The translations under genes were made by a program, and so were the position numbers. A stretch of 10,044 nt of DNA from CAYMJK01 sp043101635 (GTDB lineage: Bacteria > Planctomycetota > Phycisphaerae > Phycisphaerales > UBA1924): positions 1-10,044 of the forward strand of contig JBICIE010000128.1 in NCBI GenBank assembly GCA_043101635.1, in the 5' to 3' direction. Positions within the stretch are counted from its first letter, which is position 1. Each line of letters begins with the position of its first letter. The notes under the pieces are model-generated. The model did not search any database. It was given only the letters and a program-made list of their open reading frames with translations, and was not told the origin of the DNA. Positions 1 to 5,183 of this stretch are shown piece after piece.

Positions 1-105
1 ATCATCGCGCTGCTGATCGGCATCCTGCTGCCGGCGCTGGGCGATGATGGCGATGACCACCAGCAGTTCGATCAGGGTAAATCCGCGCGCAGCGATACCA
101 CGCAT
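1..105 (-). pseudogene. Broken N-terminus of a third pseudopilin gene, with fold-back junction
   Basis: The minus strand starts at ATG 105-103 behind a good ribosome binding site (AAAAGGAGAA, 8 nt upstream). It reads MRGIAARG, then FTLIELLVVIAII, the class III signal and hydrophobic helix of prepilins with Gly at -1 and Glu at +5. At about position 42 the reading breaks into a polar string (AQRRQQDADQQRDD). The reason is visible: positions 1-42 encode the rest of the helix, IIALLIGILLPALG, on the opposite (plus) strand. Inverting 7-42 between the flanking ATCATC (1-6) and GATGAT (43-48) restores a perfect pilin helix. Alternatively, a template switch at the shared GGGCGA (39-44) explains it. 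It is a paralogue of the two complete pilin genes downstream. It may be a real inversion, or a chimera or assembly error at a repeated sequence near a contig end. The gene beyond the window edge cannot be seen. Confidence 0.7.
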
Positions 106-184
106 GACCAGTTCTCCTTTTCAGTTGGAGCCCGCGGCGCGGCCGGGGTGCGGGGTGGGGAGGTGGGCCGCTGCGGGCGGTCGG

Positions 185-203
185 CGCCCCGCGGCGCGGG
201 GCG
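185..203. repeat. 9-bp perfect inverted repeat in the leader of the broken pilin gene
   Basis: CGCCCCGCG (185-193) and CGCGGGGCG (195-203) are exact reverse complements around a single base, so an RNA would form a very stable GC hairpin. It lies about 80 bp upstream of the start of the broken pilin gene, inside the 250-bp gap 106-357. No T-tract follows on either strand, so it is not a standard terminator. Apart from this hairpin and the terminator at 301-334, I see no convincing gene in that gap. Confidence 0.5.
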
Positions 204-300
204 TTGCACGAAGGCCGGGCGAGGCCAACCCGCCGGCGCGCCCATCCTGTTCGTCCGGCGGCGCGGGGCTGTTGCGTCGGCGCACGATTCTGTGCGCTGC

Positions 301-334
301 AAAAAGCAGGGCGCCGCCCCCCTGAGCGGCGCCC
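301..334 (-). terminator. Intrinsic terminator of the pseudopilin gene at 358-1392
   Basis: Arms 309-317 (GGGCGCCGC) and 326-334 (GCGGCGCCC) pair perfectly over 9 bp with an 8-nt loop. On the minus strand the hairpin is followed, after three bases, by five T residues (305-301). It begins 24 bp beyond the stop codon of the upstream pseudopilin gene, which is the expected position. Confidence 0.8.
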
Positions 335-357
335 GCGCTGTCATCAGGCCCCCTGCG

Positions 358-1392
358 TCAGCGCTGGCCGGTATCGATCTCGCTGGCGCCGAAGTCCACG
401 CCCGCCAGCCCGCCGCGGGTCCAGCGGTAGTACCCCTCCACCGTCGCCTCCGAGGGATCCGGGGCCGGCCCCTCCCAGAGGCTCGGGTCGTAGGTGTACT
501 TGGTGGGTGTCGGCGACGCCGGGCTGTTGGGCTGCCAGCCCTTGTTGCCGTCCGCGGTGACCTCCATCCGGCTGGAGGCGTCCCAGAACAGCAGGGTCAC
601 GCGCGAGGTCGGATAGGCGTAGTACTGCGGCCCCTGATTGCCGGTGTGACGCTGCGCCGAATCGTGCACATGCACCTTGTTGCCGGGGAAGCCGACATCG
701 GAGAGCTTGCGGTCGCCAAGCTGCACGCCGCCCGGCACCGAGTACGACCGGTGTACGCCGCCCTGGCTGATGCGCATGCCCAGCGGCGAGCGGTCGTAAC
801 TTGCCGGGACCGGCTGGTAGCTGCTGCTGTACGGCCACCGCCTCTGGTGATTCGGCACCGCGCCGCTGCCACCGCGCGGCTCCTGGTACGGCTGCCAGAA
901 ACCTTCATCGTGCAGCGCCCGAGGATCCTGCTGCCAGTTGAGCCGGTGGGTGTCCTCCGGGCAGACCACCATCTTCTCCGGCAGGCGGCTGGCGAGGTAG
1001 TCCTGCAGCACCAGGTGCGAGTAGAGCACGTGCGGGATCCAGCCGGTGATGCGGCTGATGTCCTCGCGATCGGCCCGGCGCTGGAGGATGTCGACCGCCT
1101 GGTTGGCCGCGGCGTCCAGATCGCCGCTGGCCAGGCTCAGGCGCGGGTCCATCGTCGGGTAGCGCACCCGGCCCTGCCAGGTGAAGCCCCAGATCCGGTC
1201 CTGGAAGTCGGCGGCGTAGCTCTGGGTCGCCACGCCGAACTGCTGCATGTTGGCCAGGCAGATCGTGAGCTTGGCCGCCTTGCGGGCCTCGCCCAGGGCG
1301 GGCAGCAGAATCCCGATCAGCAGGGCGATGATCGCGATCACCACAAGGAGTTCGATGAGCGTGAACGCACGGCCGACGCGTGTGCATCGCAT
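358..1392 (-). CDS. Pseudopilin-like protein with type II/IV prepilin N-terminus (paralogue 1)
   Basis: This encodes a 344-residue surface or secretion-associated protein of the prepilin-signal family. ATG at 1392-1390 is preferred over upstream in-frame codons because GGGGAGG lies 6 nt before it and the short leader peptide (MRCTRVGRA) fits the family. Residues 10-32 form the hydrophobic helix, with Glu14 at mature position 5. The residue before the cleavage site is Ala9, not the usual Gly; this is seen in some related pilins but may affect processing by prepilin peptidase. Conserved with the neighbouring paralogue are two cysteines (C45 and C144, the only ones in the mature protein), an HVHD...RH cluster (H241, H243, D244, H249), LASRLPEKMVVCPED, and a C-terminal block ending GASEIDTGQ. 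The large globular part resembles the big pseudopilin-like proteins of Planctomycetota; its ligand and role are unknown. It is flanked by terminators, so it is probably its own transcription unit. Confidence 0.9.
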   Translation of the reverse strand: MRCTRVGRAFTLIELLVVIAIIALLIGILLPALGEARKAAKLTICLANMQQFGVATQSYAADFQDRIWGFTWQGRVRYPTMDPRLSLASGDLDAAANQAVDILQRRADREDISRITGWIPHVLYSHLVLQDYLASRLPEKMVVCPEDTHRLNWQQDPRALHDEGFWQPYQEPRGGSGAVPNHQRRWPYSSSYQPVPASYDRSPLGMRISQGGVHRSYSVPGGVQLGDRKLSDVGFPGNKVHVHDSAQRHTGNQGPQYYAYPTSRVTLLFWDASSRMEVTADGNKGWQPNSPASPTPTKYTYDPSLWEGPAPDPSEATVEGYYRWTRGGLAGVDFGASEIDTGQR

Positions 1393-1450
1393 GATGAGCC
1401 TCCCCACGAGGGCGCCCCGGGAGGGCGCGAGATGGTCCTGCGGCGCCGCC
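1393..1450 (-). promoter_or_regulatory. Leader of paralogue 1 with hairpin that competes with the RBS
   Basis: On the minus strand the ribosome binding site GGGGAGG (plus-strand 1399-1405) can pair over 6 bp with an upstream CCTCCC. That CCTCCC overlaps a separate hairpin with arms 1412-1417 and 1423-1428 (6 bp, 5-nt loop). The two foldings exclude each other. The arrangement resembles, more weakly, the leader of the neighbouring paralogue at 2598-2700. This is based on visual pairing only, with no folding energies. Confidence 0.3.
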
Positions 1451-1522
1451 TGCGGCAGCGGGCGGCCCCGCCCGATGCCCGCCAGCCTACCAGAAGTCCC
1501 AGGTCCGGTAAACCCGATTGGC

Positions 1523-1560
1523 AAAAAAACGAGGACCGCCGCACGGGGCGGCGGTCCTCG
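1523..1560 (-). terminator. Strong intrinsic terminator of the pseudopilin gene at 1578-2597
   Basis: A 13-bp perfect stem (1530-1542 with 1548-1560) has a 5-nt loop. On the minus strand it is followed directly by seven T residues (1529-1523). It starts 17 bp after the stop codon of the upstream gene. It separates the two complete pilin genes transcriptionally, so the downstream paralogue needs its own promoter or depends on readthrough. Confidence 0.95.
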
Positions 1561-1577
1561 AGGAGTCTTTCAGGCGT

Positions 1578-2597
1578 TCAGAGCTGGCCGGTGTCGATCT
1601 CGCTGGCGCCGAAGTCGATGCCGGCGAGGCCGCCGCGGTTCCACTTGTAGTAGCCGTCGACGCGGCTCTCACCTGCGGCCGGGGCCGGGCCCTCCCACAG
1701 GCTGGGCACATACTCGTAGCGGGTCCAAGCCTTGGACGCCGGCCGGTTGGGCAGCCAGCCCTTGTTGGAGTCGGCGGTCAACTCGATGCGGACCGAGGCG
1801 TCAAAGAACAGCAGTGTATTGCGGGCGTCCGGGTACGCGTGGTACTGATGGCCCCGATTGCCCCAGTGGCGGGAGTGCGAGTCGTGCACGTGCACCTTGT
1901 TGCCGGGGAAATCGACCTGGCTGAGCCGCTTGTTGCCGAGTTGCACAGCGGTCGGCACCGAGTAGAACCGGTGGGAACTGGGAGACTGCTCGATGCGTGA
2001 GCCGACGATGGAGCGGTCGTAGGTGGCAGTCGGCGGCTGATAGCTGCTGCTGTACGGCCAGCGCTTGTTCGTCTCGCTGGGCGTTTCCTGGAGCGGCAGC
2101 CAGAAGCCGTTGTCGAACAGTTCCGTCGGGTCCTTCTGCCAGTTGAGCCGGTTGGTGTCCTCCGGGCAGACGACCATCTTCTCGGGCAGGCGGCTGGCGA
2201 GGTAGTCCTGCAGCACGAGGTGCGAATAGAGCACGTGCGGGATCCAGCTCGCGGGGACCTGCATGTCCTCGCGATCGGCCCGGCGGTGCAGGATGTCAAT
2301 GGCCTGGATGGCCGCGGCCCGCAGGTCGCTGGAGGCCGCGGTGGGCAGCCCCGGCGCCGGCTTGAGCGTTCCGGCCTGCCAGGTGAACGCCCAGATCCGG
2401 TCCTGATAGTCGGCGGCGTAGCTCTGCGTGGCGACGCCGAACTGCTGGAGCTGAGCCTGGCAGATCGTGAGCTTGGCGGCCTTGCGAGCCTCGCCCAGCG
2501 CCGGCAGCAAAATGCCGATCAGCAGGGCGATGATCGCAATGACCACAAGTAATTCGATCAGCGTGAATCCGTGCTTGCGCCTTCCCCAATCTTGCAT
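1578..2597 (-). CDS. Pseudopilin-like protein with type II/IV prepilin N-terminus (paralogue 2)
   Basis: This 339-residue protein is clearly paralogous to the gene at 358-1392, with long identical blocks throughout. ATG at 2597-2595 follows AAGGGAGGT with 7 nt spacing. The leader MQDWGRRKHG ends in the canonical Gly10, then FTLIELLVVIAIIALL gives the transmembrane helix and assembly interface, with Glu15 at mature position 5. C46 and C144 are the only cysteines and match those of the paralogue, so a disulphide is plausible. An HVHDS..RH..N..HQYH cluster (H236, H238, D239, H244, H250, H253) is richer in histidine than in the paralogue and could bind a metal. The C-terminus GGLAGIDFGASEIDTGQL matches the paralogue almost exactly. 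By family knowledge, such proteins are processed by prepilin peptidase and inserted in the inner membrane; the function of the large C-terminal part is not known. It has its own terminator and an unusual leader RNA. Confidence 0.92.
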   Translation of the reverse strand: MQDWGRRKHGFTLIELLVVIAIIALLIGILLPALGEARKAAKLTICQAQLQQFGVATQSYAADYQDRIWAFTWQAGTLKPAPGLPTAASSDLRAAAIQAIDILHRRADREDMQVPASWIPHVLYSHLVLQDYLASRLPEKMVVCPEDTNRLNWQKDPTELFDNGFWLPLQETPSETNKRWPYSSSYQPPTATYDRSIVGSRIEQSPSSHRFYSVPTAVQLGNKRLSQVDFPGNKVHVHDSHSRHWGNRGHQYHAYPDARNTLLFFDASVRIELTADSNKGWLPNRPASKAWTRYEYVPSLWEGPAPAAGESRVDGYYKWNRGGLAGIDFGASEIDTGQL

Positions 2598-2700
2598 GGT
2601 GGGTACCTCCCTTGCCGCTGAGCGGCCACAGACCGAGGGAGGTCCACGAGAGCGCCTATAGGGCGTCCGGCCGCGCCAGCGCGGCCACCTCCCTCTGCAG
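2598..2700 (-). promoter_or_regulatory. Candidate bistable leader RNA (translational switch) of the pseudopilin gene
   Basis: Read on the minus strand, this leader has three related segments. GAGGGAGGT (2695-2687) can pair perfectly (9 bp) with ACCTCCCTC (2643-2635), enclosing an 8-bp hairpin (plus-strand 2669-2686) and a small CGCC/GGCG hairpin. The same ACCTCCCT can instead pair over 8 bp with the true ribosome binding site AGGGAGGT (2612-2605 plus adjacent base). After a 2-nt bulge that alternative stem continues for 4 bp (GTGG with CCAC), reaching the base next to C-ATG. A small GCCGC/GCGGC hairpin (2614-2626) lies in the alternative loop. The first fold exposes the binding site and the second hides it. 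I recognise no known riboswitch core, including the cyclic-di-GMP (GEMM) consensus. Trigger and direction are inference. Confidence 0.5.
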
Positions 2701-2738
2701 CCCGAGGTTACCCGAACGGGCTTCTACTGCAACCCGTT

Positions 2739-2770
2739 TAAAATCCAAACATTGTCAGGTTTCTGTCAGT
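2739..2770 (+). promoter_or_regulatory. AT-rich divergent promoter region with TGTCAG direct repeat
   Basis: This is the only clearly AT-rich stretch between the pilin gene and the PilZ gene. TAAAAT (2739-2744) matches five of six bases of a plus-strand -10 box, with no good -35 box at normal spacing. TGTCAG occurs at 2753-2758 and again at 2764-2769, exactly 11 bp apart, that is one helical turn on the same face. This could be an operator, or read from the other strand (CTGACA) a -35-like element for the pilin gene. The promoter call is tentative. Confidence 0.3.
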
Positions 2771-2880
2771 TGATCGTGCTCTCGGACGGCTCCGGCTGCT
2801 GACGGACCCGCCCTGGCGTGCCGATACAGGCGGGTGGCGCCCCGTCGGCGCCCCGACGCCGGCAGCCGGGAGTCGCCTCG

Positions 2881-4053
2881 TTGAAGCCCGCTCGACACAC
2901 AGGCAAGATCCGCGGGCACGCGGCGGGCCCGGAGGGGCGTCCGAACACGCTTGGCCTGGCCTCGCGGGACCTGGAGGCGGTGCTGAACCAGATCGACCGC
3001 GCCGGGCGCGTGGAGGCGCCGCGCCGCCGGGCCTTCGTGCGCTGGGAGTTCCGCCGGCCGAGCGTGCGCATCGACCTGCTGCAGCCGCAGGGCGGCGTGA
3101 TCAGCGTGACGGTGGCGACGCGGAACCTGTCGGCGGGCGGCCTGTCGGTGCTGCACAGCGCCTATGCGCACCAGGGCTCGGAGGTGCTGGTGCACATGCC
3201 GCGCCTGAGCGGGTCGACAACGCTGCTGCGCGGCGCGGTGCGGATGTGCCGGCACGTGCAGGGCGTGGTGCACGAGATCGGCATCGAGTTCGACGCGCAG
3301 ATCGATGTGCGCGAGTTCATCGAGATCGACGAACTGGGCGATCGCTTCAGCCTGGAGCACGTCGACGGCGAGAAGCTCGTCGGGCGCGTGCTGTGCGTGA
3401 CGGCGTCGGAAATGGACCAGAAGGTCATCCGCCATTACCTGCGCGAGACGCAACTGACCATGCGCTGCGCGGCGACGGGCGAGGAGGGGCTGGCGCAGAC
3501 GACCGACCGCTTCGATCTGATCATCGCGGACCTGGACCTGCCGGACATGTCCGGCGCCGAGTTCGTCTCGCGCCTGTTCGCCTCGGGCAGCAGCAGCCCC
3601 GTCATCATGCTGGCGCCGGACTCGTCGCGGGCCACGCGCCAGCGGCTTCGCACAGCGGCGGCGGGCGCCTACCTGCCCAAGCCGATCGATCAGGAGTCGC
3701 TGCTGCGCGCCATCGCGGAGTTCTGCCTGGTCAAGGGGGGCGCCGGGCCGCTGATCAGCGCCCTGCGCGAGGGCAGTCCCAACGCGCAACTGGTGCCGGA
3801 CTTCATCGCCTATCTCAAGGCCGCCGTCGAGAAGCTGCGCGCGACGATCGACGCCAACGACCACGAGCTGTGCCGCACCATCAGCCTGCAGATCGCCGGC
3901 GTGGCCCCCACCGTGGGTTTCGGGCCGATCGCCGACGCCGCGCAGATGTCGGCGCTGGCCGTCTCGGCCAGCATGAACGTGCGGGAAGCGGAGGCCTCGG
4001 TGCGGGCCCTGATCGATGTGTGCGAGCGGGCCCAGCCGGCACTGTCGAGTTGA
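2881..4053 (+). CDS. PilZ domain - degenerate receiver - degenerate Hpt signalling protein
   Basis: Numbering is from TTG 2881, chosen because GGGAG lies 8 nt upstream; a GTG at 2818 is in frame but has no binding site, and no ATG precedes the first domain. The product is 390 residues and cytoplasmic by appearance. PilZ domain, about 42-145: RAFVR (R50 to R54) and NLSAGG (N82 to G87) match the two cyclic-di-GMP motifs RxxxR and (D/N)xSxxG. Receiver domain, about 168-282: the phosphoacceptor Asp217 (in DLDLPDMSG) and Lys267 (YLPKP) remain, but the usual acidic pair is Thr174-Ala175 and the switch Thr is Ala245. C-terminal helical region, about 300-388: LQIAGVAPTVGF aligns with the Hpt motif HxLKGxxxxxGF, with the phospho-histidine replaced by Leu336 and Lys by Ala339. 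So cyclic-di-GMP binding looks intact while phosphotransfer probably is not. It is divergent from the pilin array and 19 bp before the next gene. Confidence 0.88.
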   Translation: MKPARHTGKIRGHAAGPEGRPNTLGLASRDLEAVLNQIDRAGRVEAPRRRAFVRWEFRRPSVRIDLLQPQGGVISVTVATRNLSAGGLSVLHSAYAHQGSEVLVHMPRLSGSTTLLRGAVRMCRHVQGVVHEIGIEFDAQIDVREFIEIDELGDRFSLEHVDGEKLVGRVLCVTASEMDQKVIRHYLRETQLTMRCAATGEEGLAQTTDRFDLIIADLDLPDMSGAEFVSRLFASGSSSPVIMLAPDSSRATRQRLRTAAAGAYLPKPIDQESLLRAIAEFCLVKGGAGPLISALREGSPNAQLVPDFIAYLKAAVEKLRATIDANDHELCRTISLQIAGVAPTVGFGPIADAAQMSALAVSASMNVREAEASVRALIDVCERAQPALSS

Positions 4054-4072
4054 GGGCGGTCTACCGTCGGGT

Positions 4073-4927
4073 GTGCTCGACCCGCGCGCATCGGAAGCCA
4101 TCGCCAGCGCCCTGGGAGCGCCGGCGCGGGAGGTGCGCCCGCTGGGGGGCGGATGCGTCGGCGAGGTGTACCGGGCGGAAGTCGGCGCCGAGCGCATCGT
4201 GATCAAGATCGACCGCTCGCGAACGCCGCGACTGGATGTCGAAGGGCGGATGCTGCGCTACCTGGCCGAACGGACGCGGTTGCCGGTCCCCGGCGTGCTC
4301 GTGAGCCAGCCGGACCTGCTGGTGATGCAGTGGATCGAGAGCAGCCGGGCCGACGCCGGGGCGGACCGGCACGGCGCGGAGCTGGTGGCGGGGCTGCACG
4401 GGATCTCGGCGGCCCGCTTCGGGCTCGAGTTCGACACGCTGATCGGCGGTCTGCACCAGCCCAATGCGCCGGAGGCGTCGTGGCCGACGTTCTTCGCCGA
4501 GCGGCGGCTGCGTGAGATGGCCCGCCAGGGGCGCGAGGCGGGGCGGCTGCCGGAGCGGACCTCGCGGCGGATCGAGGAGGCGGCGCGCCGGACAGCGCAC
4601 TGGCTGGGCCACGAGCCGCGGCCATCGCTGATTCATGGCGATCTGTGGGGCGGCAACGTGCTGGCGGCGCCGGGGCGGATCTGCGGGCTGATCGACCCGG
4701 CGATCTACTACGCCGACGCGGAGGTGGAGCTGGCGTTCATCAGCCTGTTCGGCGGCTTCGGCCCGGCCTTCTGGGAGCGATACCACGAGCTTCGGCCGAT
4801 CGATCCGGCCTTCTTCAAGCTGCGCCGGGATGTGTACAACCTGTACCCGCTGCTGGTGCACGTCCGCCTGTTCGGGGGCGGGTACCTCGGGCAGTTGGAA
4901 GGGCTTCTGAGCCGGCTGGGGGTATAG
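4073..4927 (+). CDS. Fructosamine kinase family protein (aminoglycoside phosphotransferase fold)
   Basis: This family phosphorylates sugar adducts on protein amines (for example ribulosamines or fructosamines), which destabilises them and repairs glycation. With GTG 4073 as start the protein has 284 residues, the usual family size. Visible landmarks are a glycine-rich loop GGGCVGEVY (25-33), Lys45 in VIKI, Glu58, the family-typical FDTLIGGLHQPN and WPTFFAERRL stretch, the catalytic HGDLWGGN (His188, Asp190, Asn195), the metal-binding Asp208 in IDPAIYY, and a C-terminus LYPLLVHVRLFGGGYL. All key kinase residues are present, so it should be active. An ATG at 4016 overlapping the PilZ gene by 38 bp would add 19 unlikely residues; neither start has a good binding site. 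It lies 19 bp after the PilZ gene and is probably co-transcribed. The substrate is not determined by the sequence. Confidence 0.92.
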   Translation: MLDPRASEAIASALGAPAREVRPLGGGCVGEVYRAEVGAERIVIKIDRSRTPRLDVEGRMLRYLAERTRLPVPGVLVSQPDLLVMQWIESSRADAGADRHGAELVAGLHGISAARFGLEFDTLIGGLHQPNAPEASWPTFFAERRLREMARQGREAGRLPERTSRRIEEAARRTAHWLGHEPRPSLIHGDLWGGNVLAAPGRICGLIDPAIYYADAEVELAFISLFGGFGPAFWERYHELRPIDPAFFKLRRDVYNLYPLLVHVRLFGGGYLGQLEGLLSRLGV

Positions 4928-4932
4928 GGAAG

Positions 4933-5008
4933 GGTGGCTGACGGGATTCGAACCCGCGACCCCCAGGACCACAACCTGGTGCTCTAACCGAGCTGAGCTA
5001 CAGCCACC
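4933..5008 (-). tRNA. tRNA-His (anticodon GTG)
   Basis: The minus strand folds into a complete cloverleaf: acceptor GTGGCTG with CAGCCAC (plus-strand 5001-5007 and 4934-4940), D arm GCTC/GAGC, anticodon arm CCAGG-TTGTGGT-CCTGG with anticodon GTG at 4972-4970, and T arm GCGGG-TTCGAAT-CCCGT. An extra G at the 5' end (5008) faces a C discriminator (4933), the identity signature of tRNA-His. The 3' CCA is not encoded and must be added. Its 3' end faces the end of the fructosamine-kinase gene with only 5 bp between. A 6-bp hairpin (5015-5028) sits just upstream of the 5' end. Confidence 0.97.
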
Positions 5009-5183
5009 ATCGGACCCGGCTCGCCGGGCAGGGGCAACGATATTCGTCCTACCCCCGCGAGGCCAGAAGCGACCTGCACCCGCGGCGGACAATGGCCGAT
5101 TCAACGGTCAGAGACTACGATTGCCCTCCTCATATCCTGCACCGCCGCAGCGCCGAGCGCGCGGCCCGGAAAGGCGAGCTGAG

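Noticed and set aside
1485..1522. Sigma-70-like promoter for the pilin gene at 358-1392 (TTTACC, 17 bp, TAGGCT on the minus strand)
   Set aside because: The spacing is right but the hexamers match only four and three bases, which is not enough in this sequence to call it.
148..1650. Long plus-strand open frame (500 codons) opposite the pilin gene
   Set aside because: It is an antisense shadow of the minus-strand pseudopilin gene in GC-rich DNA. Its translation is rich in Arg, Ala and Pro and shows no family motif, whereas the minus strand has a clear pilin N-terminus, binding site and terminator.
2598..2700. Known cyclic-di-GMP (GEMM) riboswitch in the pilin leader
   Set aside because: The conserved GEMM core bases are not visible, so the leader is reported only as an unassigned candidate switch.
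2755..4206. 483-codon minus-strand open frame opposite the PilZ gene
   Set aside because: The plus-strand frame has intact PilZ motifs and a receiver domain; the antisense translation is low-complexity His/Arg/Ala-rich.
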